Shown one piece after another: positions 7,306 through 13,770 of a stretch of DNA of 29,106 bases; within the stretch, counting starts at the first letter, position 1, and each line of letters starts with the position of its first letter. The notes under the pieces were generated by a model. It did not search any database and had not been told where the DNA came from. It saw only the letters and a list, made by a program, of their open reading frames with translations. The stretch is from positions 1 to 29,106 of the forward strand of contig JAJZWH010000003.1 in assembly GCA_021846765.1 (NCBI GenBank), given 5' to 3'. This stretch comes from a bacterium (GTDB taxonomy: Bacteria; Patescibacteriota; Saccharimonadia; Saccharimonadales; UBA4665). The translations under genes and the position numbers were made by a program.

Positions 7306-7446
7306 GAATATAAAAATATTAAAGGCTAGATAGGGACCGTAGTATATCTTCCTGACAATGAATTATACTCTTTTATTTTTTTAGATAATTTATTAATGTC
7401 TTAAAATTAAGGATAGTTTTAATTGTTTTAAAAGATCATATAATGA

Positions 7447-7474
7447 TTGATTTAGCTGTTTTGACGGTTATAAT
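7447..7474 (+). promoter_or_regulatory. Promoter of the HtrA-type protease gene
   Basis: TTGATT (7447-7452) and a perfect TATAAT (7469-7474) are separated by 16 bases. The predicted start is near 7481, leaving a 35-40 base leader without a good Shine-Dalgarno before the ATG at 7519. Confidence 0.6.
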
Positions 7475-7518
7475 TTTTTAAGGTTATTCTTAATAATCAA
7501 AGATAGTATATATAAGTT

Positions 7519-8352
7519 ATGAATAAAAATAAGACCACTAGAATGAGTAAAATGAGGCAAGCTAGCTTAGGTATCTTGATTTTAATTTTAGCTTTGGCTA
7601 GTGGTATAGGGGGTGCTTATTGGTATCAATCAGCACATCCTTATGCTGGAACGGTGATTGAAAGTTATGGTTCTCAACCACAGATAGTTGAAGCTATCAA
7701 TCAGTCTGGTCTTACTATACCAACTTTAGTTAAAGAGTATGCTCCAGCTATAGTAGCGGTCAATACTCAAAGTACTACTTATAGTTTCTTTGGTGGTCCG
7801 ATAACTGAGCAAGGCGAAGGCACCGGCATGATTTTAACTAGTAATGGCTATATTTTAACCAATAATCATGTTGTGCCCCAGAATTCTACGTCCTTAAGCG
7901 TGACTTTAACAGATCAGCAACAGTATAACGCTAAGGTTGTGGCTACTGATCCTAGCAATGATCTAGCACTATTGAAGATCAATGCTAAGGGTTTATCCAC
8001 GGTTAAGTTAGGTAATTCAAGTAGTGTAGTTACAGGAGATTCGGTAATAGCTATTGGTAATGCTTTGGGGCAGTTTCAAAATACCGTAACTAACGGCATT
8101 ATTTCGGCTACTAATCGATCTATTACCGCTAGTGATAGTAGCAGTGCCAGTGGCAGTGAATCTCTTAGTGGTTTATTTCAAACCGATGCAGCGATTAATC
8201 CAGGAAACTCTGGCGGCCCGCTAATCAATACTAATAACGGTTTGGTGATTGGTATTAATACAGCTACTTCTTCTAATGGTCAAAATTTAGGTTTTGCTAT
8301 ACCTATTAATGTGGCTAAGACTTTTCTTGCCCCCTATATTAGTTCCTTGTAA
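7519..8352 (+). CDS. Membrane-anchored HtrA/DegP-type serine protease lacking PDZ domain
   Basis: A 277-residue trypsin-like protease with an N-terminal signal anchor (about residues 14-33) and an exported catalytic domain. The triad is His117 in TNNHVV, Asp148 in SNDLALLK, and Ser231 in NPGNSGGPL. HtrA hallmarks such as GEGTGMIL and the AIGNALGQF oxyanion region are intact. The chain stops right after the protease domain (GFAIPINVAKTFL...), where DegP and DegS would continue into PDZ domains, so substrate gating by PDZ is absent. The role is presumably envelope protein quality control or surface protein processing. The next gene encodes a cell-surface protein but has its own promoter. Confidence 0.9.
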   Translation: MNKNKTTRMSKMRQASLGILILILALASGIGGAYWYQSAHPYAGTVIESYGSQPQIVEAINQSGLTIPTLVKEYAPAIVAVNTQSTTYSFFGGPITEQGEGTGMILTSNGYILTNNHVVPQNSTSLSVTLTDQQQYNAKVVATDPSNDLALLKINAKGLSTVKLGNSSSVVTGDSVIAIGNALGQFQNTVTNGIISATNRSITASDSSSASGSESLSGLFQTDAAINPGNSGGPLINTNNGLVIGINTATSSNGQNLGFAIPINVAKTFLAPYISSL

Positions 8353-8373
8353 TTAACTAATTAATTAAGTTAC

Positions 8374-8402
8374 TGGACAGATTAATAAAAATATCCTATT
8401 AT
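8374..8402 (+). promoter_or_regulatory. Promoter of the surface-protein gene
   Basis: TGGACA (8374-8379) and TATTAT (8397-8402) are separated by exactly 17 bases; each matches consensus at five of six positions. It drives the gene starting at GTG 8437, which has an AGGAG 11 bases upstream. Confidence 0.65.
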
Positions 8403-8436
8403 ATTATTAATAAATTGAACAGGAGTTTGAAGTATA

Positions 8437-8859
8437 GTGAGTGATAGCTCATCTAACGAACAACAACATCCGAGAGCATGGTCTTTGTCTCGAATTGCAG
8501 CAGCCGTAATTATTGTAATTGTGGTTCTTGGGGGCATAGCTTATGGAATCTATAATTTAACCAAGAGTAGTGCTCCTACTAAGCCAACCACTGCACAAAG
8601 TAGCCATCTAGTTAACCCTACTCCACCATCAACAACTACCAAAACTAAGACTTCAACTACCAAATCTAACAATACTTCTAGTGCTAGTGCTGCTAATTCC
8701 AGCAGTCAAAATAGTTCTAGTTTATCGACTAGCAGTAGTACGCATACACAGCTAACTAATACTGGACCGGGAGATGTAGCTATTATTGGATTTATTGTGG
8801 CTTTTGTTGTCGGTGGTGCTATTCATTATCTATGGCGCAAGAGACATCTAAGTTATTGA
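8437..8859 (+). CDS. Ser/Thr-rich surface protein with C-terminal NTGPG-type anchor
   Basis: A 140-residue secreted protein with three parts. An N-terminal signal anchor spans about residues 19-42. A low-complexity linker of Ser, Thr, Asn and Pro spans about 45-107. The C-terminus has QLTNTGPGD, then a hydrophobic helix, then RKRHLSY. That end has the order of a sortase substrate (LPxTG-like motif, membrane helix, basic tail), with LTNTG in place of LPxTG. The linker has no globular domain and is probably a wall-spanning or glycosylated stalk. The start codon is GTG after AGGAG. The stop is TGA, showing UGA is not recoded here. The 3' end overlaps the convergent yjbQ gene by 12 bases. Confidence 0.75.
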   Translation: MSDSSSNEQQHPRAWSLSRIAAAVIIVIVVLGGIAYGIYNLTKSSAPTKPTTAQSSHLVNPTPPSTTTKTKTSTTKSNNTSSASAANSSSQNSSSLSTSSSTHTQLTNTGPGDVAIIGFIVAFVVGGAIHYLWRKRHLSY

Positions 8860-9258
8860 TATTGTTGTTGGATGTTCTTGGGTCTGAATAAAGCTTAGAG
8901 CTATTTCTCTGTTTTTCGGTCCATCCAGCTCAACGAAAATAATTTTTTGCCATTTCCCTAGTTCAAGTTTATCCTCGAGGAAAGGTATAGTCAGACTGAC
9001 TCCTAGTAGAGACGAGAATAAATGGTCAGGATAATGGTTGGGATCGTGTGGATGAATCCAGTTAACTTTAGGAGTCATTGCTTGTATAGCTTGAAGTAGA
9101 TCTGTGTCAGAGTTAGGGTCCATATCAGCTACAATAATTGCCGTAGTGGTATGTTTGGCAAAAATATTAACTAATCCATCGCCTTTTATATAACTTTCGA
9201 TTTTAGCTGTAATATCTATAACTTCTGTTTTTCGGTATGTCTTAATGTCGATAATCAT
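8848..9258 (-). CDS. yjbQ: YjbQ/UPF0047 family protein
   Basis: A small cytoplasmic protein of the YjbQ family, whose members have a beta-rich trimeric fold and show weak thiamine-phosphate synthase activity in E. coli. Conserved blocks are FAKHTTTAIIVADMD near residue 40, the HPHDPNHYPDH histidine cluster, and the C-terminal GKWQKIIFVELDGPKNRE motif. I start at ATG 9258, giving 136 aa beginning MIIDIKTY as family members do; a TTG at 9273 is a possible alternative but lies only a base or two after the AGGAAG. No thiamine genes are nearby. Confidence 0.87.
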   Translation of the reverse strand: MIIDIKTYRKTEVIDITAKIESYIKGDGLVNIFAKHTTTAIIVADMDPNSDTDLLQAIQAMTPKVNWIHPHDPNHYPDHLFSSLLGVSLTIPFLEDKLELGKWQKIIFVELDGPKNREIALSFIQTQEHPTTISIT

Positions 9259-9408
9259 TTTAGTGATGTCCAAACTTCCTAGCTAATAGTTAATACTATT
9301 ATCAATACTCTACTTAATATAGTAACCTGAACAGTAATAATTCTTATAGTGGACATTAATCATCAGTGACTAAATATCTACTAGGTTAAATAAAGAGGGT
9401 TTTAGGAA

Positions 9409-9774
9409 ATGGATTACAAAGACCTAATTAAAAAGGTACAAATATATTCCGGTTTTTCGGACTCTGAAAGTAAAGATGCTCTTGATTGTTTAGTAGAGAC
9501 TTTGGCGGTTCGTTTAAGTGAGCCGGAACGGTTATATTTTGCTAGTTATCTACCACAAGAATTACAGGATATGGCACTAACAGTTTATCCAAGTCAAGAA
9601 AACACTTCCAAAGATATTCTTAGGCAATTTATGGAATTTCAGAATGTACAAGAAGTAGTAGCAAAAAAAGAAATTTTATCAGCTTGGCGAGCCTTAAAAG
9701 ATGTCATGTCTAAAGTTGAAATCGAACACATTAGGGGTTTATTTGCTAATAACTTAAAGCACCTATTGGTTTAG
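9409..9774 (+). CDS. DUF2267 domain protein
   Basis: A 121-residue helical cytoplasmic protein matching DUF2267. Typical features are the N-terminal VQIYSGFSDSESKDALD helix, LAVRLSEPERLYFASYLPQEL (leading into the family's Rl...ea..La.qLP core), and a second helical half. The function of the family is unknown; in other bacteria it appears with stress-related genes. An AGAGGG lies ten bases before the ATG. It is divergent from yjbQ and followed by an AT-only inverted repeat too weak to call a terminator. Confidence 0.75.
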   Translation: MDYKDLIKKVQIYSGFSDSESKDALDCLVETLAVRLSEPERLYFASYLPQELQDMALTVYPSQENTSKDILRQFMEFQNVQEVVAKKEILSAWRALKDVMSKVEIEHIRGLFANNLKHLLV

Positions 9775-9823
9775 CTTAAATTTTATTAAAATTTTTCGAT
9801 TTATTAAAAATGCTAAATTTAAC

Positions 9824-10090
9824 TTAAAGATAACTTGGTAGGCCTGGAAGTGTAGTTTTGTTCTGAAGATGTTTATTAATGTTTTGTAGATTGGTATTAA
9901 TATTTTCTACTTGTGAATTAAAATTATTGACTTTATTGGAAAATGTTTTTGATTCGCTATTAAGCTTAAGGCCAGCATAAACTAACAATAATAAGATTGC
10001 TGCCAAGATAAGCATAGCTATAGTTGCTATAATGGATATATAGATTTTAAAAAACTTTGGTTGTTTGTCTAGATTGTCGTTGATGGTCAT
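9824..10090 (-). CDS. Small single-pass membrane protein with coiled-coil tail
   Basis: An 88-residue protein of no recognised family. One membrane helix spans about residues 14-41. After it comes an Asn-rich heptad-like region (FNSQVENINTNLQNINKHL) typical of a short coiled coil, then a Pro-containing end. The start ATG has no Shine-Dalgarno. It lies 39 bases downstream of the DUF427 gene on the same strand, so it may be the last gene of that unit. Confidence 0.6.
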   Translation of the reverse strand: MTINDNLDKQPKFFKIYISIIATIAMLILAAILLLLVYAGLKLNSESKTFSNKVNNFNSQVENINTNLQNINKHLQNKTTLPGLPSYL

Positions 10091-10129
10091 TGTTTGGCTT
10101 ACAGAAGGCTTTCTTTAAAAATATGGTTA

Positions 10130-10429
10130 TTATTTAACTATAACATCACGCCAAAATGCTACATAATTAGAAAAATCTTTTTTAACTATCTTGATAGCTG
10201 ATGGTTTTGGCTCGGGATAGGACCAGGCGTTATCTTTAGATATTTGCTGGTTTTGAACAATATTAAAATACTGACAAACACCTTTCCAAGGGCATGTATA
10301 TGGTGTTGAGCTGGTCTGTAAAAATTCAGTTTTAATAGAATCGGGCGGAAAATACCAATTACCTTCAATATAAATTAATTTATCTTTATCCGATTGGGCG
10401 ATTACTTGGCCGTTCCAAATAGCTTGCAT
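10130..10429 (-). CDS. DUF427 domain protein
   Basis: A 99-residue protein closely fitting DUF427, a small beta-fold domain of unknown function. Family blocks are AIWNGQVIAQS at the start, IEGNWYFPPDSI near residue 25, TCPWKGVCQYFNI near residue 45, DNAWSYPEPKPSA, and a C-terminal YVAFW. The ATG at 10429 is one base after the stop of the iron-permease-like gene; a longer TTG reading to 10447 overlaps that gene and has no support. Close spacing implies translational coupling. Confidence 0.82.
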   Translation of the reverse strand: MQAIWNGQVIAQSDKDKLIYIEGNWYFPPDSIKTEFLQTSSTPYTCPWKGVCQYFNIVQNQQISKDNAWSYPEPKPSAIKIVKKDFSNYVAFWRDVIVK

Positions 10430-10430
10430 T

Positions 10431-10904
10431 TTACTGATTAGACTCAACTGTCTTGATTAATTGATCTACTATATGCCCTGCTTGTTGATAAAAGCTAGGT
10501 CTTTTAGCTTTTGCTTGTTTAATTGAGCTATGCAGTTTATGTAGAGCTGATGGCCCTTCTATGGTAGATAGTAATTTCTGAAACTCCAAATCTAAATCGC
10601 TTAATTCTTCATCAGTTAAACTTTCCAGGCCAATGAAAGAATCGCGTGCTTTTTTATCGGCATTTATTAGTTCGTTAAGTTTAAGTTGTATGGCCTTACT
10701 GTCTCTATATTGAGTATTTTGAATAGAAAAAACCATTAAAAAAATAATGACATCAGTTATTGTAGATATAGAAATTAACCAGGTATTGGAAAAATTAAAT
10801 ATTGGACCAGTAACTAACCAAACCAGTACACCAATGGCGGCTAATATGAATGAAAATGGCGAACCAGCCCAGTGAGAGATTTTAATGGATATTTTATGTA
10901 ACAT
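10431..10904 (-). CDS. Low-affinity iron permease family membrane protein
   Basis: A 157-residue protein of the low-affinity iron permease family (Iron_permease domain, distantly related to fungal Fet4). The pattern is complete: AGSPFSFILAAIGVLVWLV, then GPIFNFSNTWLISISTITDV, and the signature FSIQNTQYRDSKAIQLKLNE. It has two membrane helices (about 17-34 and 41-62) and a cytoplasmic tail. Iron transport by the short bacterial members is not well established, so the substrate is uncertain. It leads a unit with the DUF427 gene one base downstream. There is no Shine-Dalgarno; the leader is about 20 bases. Confidence 0.85.
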   Translation of the reverse strand: MLHKISIKISHWAGSPFSFILAAIGVLVWLVTGPIFNFSNTWLISISTITDVIIFLMVFSIQNTQYRDSKAIQLKLNELINADKKARDSFIGLESLTDEELSDLDLEFQKLLSTIEGPSALHKLHSSIKQAKAKRPSFYQQAGHIVDQLIKTVESNQ

Positions 10905-10929
10905 TTTTATTTAGTTTTATCTAGAACTC

Positions 10930-10959
10930 ATTATACATTATTAATAAACTTTATGCCTA
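10930..10959 (-). promoter_or_regulatory. Promoter of the iron permease-DUF427 unit
   Basis: On the minus strand TAGGCA (10954-10959) is followed after 18 bases by a perfect TATAAT (10930-10935), 25 bases before the ATG at 10904. Confidence 0.55.
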
Positions 10960-11033
10960 AATTATTCTGAACATTAGTTATGGATATAAATTTGAATGAT
11001 ATTTATTTTACATAGCATGAATAGAAAACAGAG

Positions 11034-11039
11034 TATAAT
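11034..11039 (+). promoter_or_regulatory. -10 box of bcp
   Basis: A perfect TATAAT lies 41 bases upstream of the bcp ATG. The -35 region is weak. The leader contains AAAGGAG about a dozen bases before the start. Confidence 0.5.
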
Positions 11040-11080
11040 CAGTTCGGCAAAATGTTTAAATAAAGGAGTCGATTAATATT

Positions 11081-11545
11081 ATGGCAGAAGCAGCAGCAGA
11101 TTTTGATTTACTTGACCAAGACGGAGTAAGTCACAAGTTGAGTGATTATAGAGGCAAGTGGTTGGTTTTATATTTTTATCCCAAAGATGATACTCCAGGA
11201 TGTACAGCCGAAGCTTGCAGTTTTAGGGATGAACGTAGCGATATTATAGATCAGACAGGAGCTGTAGTAGTTGGCGTGAGCAAAGATAGTGTCGCATCTC
11301 ATAAAAAGTTTTCAGATAAGTATCACTTAAATTTTACGTTACTGAGTGATCCTGACCATCAAGTGATAGAAGCTTATCATTCTTGGAAGCCAAAAAAATT
11401 TATGGGTAAAGAGTTTATGGGTATCAATAGAAATACTTTTATTATTGACCCTCAAGGTAATATAGCTAAAGAATATCTTGGAGTTAATCCCAAAAATCAT
11501 GCTCAAGAAATTATTAAAGATTTAAAAGAATTACAGGGTTCTTAA
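11081..11545 (+). CDS. bcp: Thioredoxin-dependent peroxiredoxin (Bcp/PrxQ type)
   Basis: A 154-residue cytoplasmic peroxidase that reduces hydrogen and alkyl peroxides using thioredoxin. The active site DDTPGCTAEACSFRD places the peroxidatic Cys at residue 41 and the resolving Cys five residues later at 46, the atypical 2-Cys arrangement of E. coli Bcp. FYPKD and the later RNTFIIDPQGNIA strand are also typical. It has its own promoter and Shine-Dalgarno (AAAGGAG). It converges with the hypothetical gene at 11553 with only seven bases between stops. Confidence 0.96.
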   Translation: MAEAAADFDLLDQDGVSHKLSDYRGKWLVLYFYPKDDTPGCTAEACSFRDERSDIIDQTGAVVVGVSKDSVASHKKFSDKYHLNFTLLSDPDHQVIEAYHSWKPKKFMGKEFMGINRNTFIIDPQGNIAKEYLGVNPKNHAQEIIKDLKELQGS

Positions 11546-11552
11546 ACAAAAA

Positions 11553-11996
11553 TTATTTAGATCTAAGGGGTATAACCTGAGCTAATTCTTGGTTTGAAGG
11601 TTGTTTTGTTGGGCTTTTAGGCTTAACTATCGTTACAGGAATTTGACCATATTTCCTGCGGTAGTTGGCGATTTCGTTGTTTGGAATTAAGTTGGTTTCT
11701 TGGCTCGCAACTACGCCCATTCCTCTTAATGTTATTTTGGCAATGTTACTGGCAGTAATATCTTTGGCTAGTTGAGCGGATTGTTCGGTTGCCTGTTCAG
11801 CAGTAGGAAATTTTAAGCTAAATAAAGCAGTTATGATTCTTTCATCTGGCCTTACCTGAAGAGCGGCCGGTTCATGAGCCAATATCGCTTCGGCAATTAT
11901 TTGCCAATCATTAACCTCGATTGAGTAACCGAACATGAGAGCAGCTGTATATGAGCTATTAATGTTTGAGGTGTCAGCTGAAAAGTTATTTTCCAC
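11553..11996 (-). CDS. Hypothetical protein, predicted leaderless mRNA
   Basis: A protein of about 147 residues with no family I recognise. It looks globular and mixed alpha/beta: a YSIEVNDWQIIAEAILAHEP segment, an AEQATEQSAQLAKD helix, and a Pro/Lys-rich C-terminus ending VIPLRSK. I start it at GTG 11996; an open frame from TTG 12014 would include the promoter itself. A perfect TATAAT ends six bases before this GTG, so transcription should begin exactly at the start codon. No signal peptide or membrane helix is present. Confidence 0.6.
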   Translation of the reverse strand: MENNFSADTSNINSSYTAALMFGYSIEVNDWQIIAEAILAHEPAALQVRPDERIITALFSLKFPTAEQATEQSAQLAKDITASNIAKITLRGMGVVASQETNLIPNNEIANYRRKYGQIPVTIVKPKSPTKQPSNQELAQVIPLRSK

Positions 11997-12002
11997 GCCA
12001 CA

Positions 12003-12008
12003 ATTATA
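12003..12008 (-). promoter_or_regulatory. -10 box placing transcription start at a GTG codon
   Basis: TATAAT on the minus strand ends six bases before GTG 11996, the exact spacing at which +1 is the G of the start codon. A TTCACA lies 19 bases upstream. No Shine-Dalgarno exists. Confidence 0.55.
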
Positions 12009-12055
12009 ATACAATTGTCAATTATTGTGTGAAATATATTACAATTTTACTTCAT

Positions 12056-12509
12056 TTAATGAAGTTTGTTTTCGACTACAATTTTCAAAGTCTGTAAGTC
12101 GGTTTTGAGTTCCTTGTCGGCTAGAATTTTAAGAACTGGAGTGGTTAAACCAAACGTTTGGGCTGGAGTTAAAACGACGATCTTAGATATTACTTGAGTG
12201 TTTTTTGTTTGCTCTTTTAATTTAATCGTTTGTTTATATTTTGATCATTCCTAATTTATTCTCTGTCTCAATTTTTTTATTTGGTTCTATAGCGGTGACT
12301 ATGTTGTGAGCTTTAATGACGTTTTTATTGAAGATAATATTTTCGCTATCATAAGAGATACCTTTTTTTAGTGGTCCTTCATAAGATAGGTATCTAAGTG
12401 AACTATTCCATAGATAATAATATTTAAGATGTTTTAAGTATTTATATACTTCTTCAGGAGGGGCTTTAATAGTTATCTTAGACTCGGATGTTATCTTAGT
12501 CGTAATCAT
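12056..12509 (-). pseudogene. SRPBCC-family gene interrupted by a +1 frameshift
   Basis: The first 91 codons encode the start of an SRPBCC (START-like, polyketide-cyclase/AHSA1-type) protein: KITIKAPPEEVYKYLKHLKY followed by LWNSSLRYLSYEGPLKKG. The frame then hits TAA at 12234. From there the next frame continues as KYKQTIKLKEQTKNTQVISK and on through LTPAQTFGLTTPVLKILAD to a TAA at 12056. Together they make about 150 residues, the normal length of a one-domain SRPBCC protein. The shift lies in an A-rich stretch near 12235-12250 and equals one extra base. This is either a real disabling mutation or a homopolymer sequencing error. SRPBCC proteins bind hydrophobic ligands; no ligand is suggested here. 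Confidence 0.8.
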
Positions 12510-12581
12510 GCTATTGATTAAATATATAATACCACAAAGACTTGATTGTTTGGTTAATAACTTTATTCTAGGATTAGTTTT

Positions 12582-12836
12582 TTAGCTTTTGCTTGTTTTG
12601 TGGTTTTGCTTATATTTTTGGATAGCTAGTATTGACCAAGCTACAAAATTCAAAAAAGCCGAAATAGCGGCAATCGGTATAGACATAGTAATATAGGTAA
12701 TAGCTATACTGAGAGCTACCGTACCGGTTAGGATACTGGTCCAAATTTCTGGTTTGTCTTTACTTAATATTGATGGTAAAAGAGCAATTATAAAAACCAA
12801 CTGACCTATTGTTAAGACGATTTCTTGCCAATGCAT
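12582..12836 (-). CDS. Small three-helix membrane protein
   Basis: An 84-residue integral membrane protein with three hydrophobic segments (about residues 5-24, 30-51 and 53-72) and a basic C-terminus (KYKQNHKTSKS). The first helix ends in ALLPSILSKDKPEIWTS, and size and three-helix layout resemble a SemiSWEET/PQ-loop half-transporter, but the diagnostic PQ is not present, so I do not assign transport. A TATAAT lies about 12 bases upstream of the ATG. Confidence 0.55.
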   Translation of the reverse strand: MHWQEIVLTIGQLVFIIALLPSILSKDKPEIWTSILTGTVALSIAITYITMSIPIAAISAFLNFVAWSILAIQKYKQNHKTSKS

Positions 12837-12942
12837 ATATTAACTTTGATTATAACAAAGATTTAGGTAGCAATCTGCTTATGGTAGTTGTATTATTTAG
12901 ATGCAGGTATATTTAACTAAATTTTGGGATGATTAACATTTG

Positions 12943-13725
12943 ATGAATATTAGACTTGATGGTAAAAGAGCCCTTGTAACAGGGGGAAATTCGGGTATTG
13001 GTGCTTCAATCGTTAATGAATTAGCTGACGCTGGTGCTCAAGTAGCTATAAATTATTTAGATCATCCAGAAGTTGCCGAACAGATGGCTCAGTCGATTCA
13101 ACAAAAAGGTGGTCAAGCAATTACTATTCAAGCAGATATTGCTAATATGGTCTCAGTTGAAGCGATGTTTAAACGGATAGATGAGGCATGGGGAGGTATA
13201 GATATTTTAATAAATAATGCTGGGATTGATGGTGATTATATGACCAGTTGGCAAGCAGATATTGTTAAATGGAAACAAGTTATAGAGATTAATTTATTTG
13301 GCACTTTTTATTGTGCTAATCAAGCCCTAAAACGAATGATTTCTCAGAAAATGGGCGTTATTTTATCTACTTCTTCTGTCCATGAAACTATTGCATGGAC
13401 TGGGCATAGTGCATATACGTCGAGTAAGGCGGCAATTTCTATGTTAACCAAGACTCTTGCTCAGGAGGTTGCTCCTCACAACGTCAGAGTTTTGGCTATT
13501 GCTCCAGGAGCTGTTAAAACAACAATCAATCAAAACGTTTGGGACAATCCTACTGGTTTAAAAGATTTATTGGAAAAAATTCCTATGGCTAGAATTGGAG
13601 AACCGTCAGAAATAGCTCAAGTGGCTGTATTTTTGGTATCTGATGTTGCCTCATATATTACTGGGCGAACTATATTTGTAGATGGTGGCATGACTGATTA
13701 TCCTGAATTTGCTCATGGAGGATAA
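12943..13725 (+). CDS. Short-chain dehydrogenase/reductase (SDR)
   Basis: A 260-residue classical SDR. The cofactor loop is TGGNSGIG near residue 14, the NNAG motif follows near residue 91, and the catalytic Ser-Tyr-Lys are in LSTSSVHE and HSAYTSSKAA. The C-terminal GRTIFVDGGMTDYP is typical of the glucose-1-dehydrogenase/FabG-like group. The substrate is not determined. I start at ATG 12943; a TTG directly before it is less likely. The glucoamylase gene follows after 45 bases on the same strand, so the two may be co-transcribed, and glucose oxidation would be a tempting but unproven link. Confidence 0.92.
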   Translation: MNIRLDGKRALVTGGNSGIGASIVNELADAGAQVAINYLDHPEVAEQMAQSIQQKGGQAITIQADIANMVSVEAMFKRIDEAWGGIDILINNAGIDGDYMTSWQADIVKWKQVIEINLFGTFYCANQALKRMISQKMGVILSTSSVHETIAWTGHSAYTSSKAAISMLTKTLAQEVAPHNVRVLAIAPGAVKTTINQNVWDNPTGLKDLLEKIPMARIGEPSEIAQVAVFLVSDVASYITGRTIFVDGGMTDYPEFAHGG

Positions 13726-13770
13726 TAGTTGGAAGTAATAGAACTGTCAATGCAATAAGGATGGATTAAA

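Noticed and set aside
8437..8859. Possible UGA recoding, as in SR1 and Gracilibacteria
   Set aside because: The surface-protein gene ends at TGA directly after a complete anchor signal, and genes elsewhere do not run through in-frame TGA, so the standard code fits.
9775..9830. AT-only inverted repeat after the DUF2267 gene as a terminator
   Set aside because: The stem contains no G or C and would be too unstable.
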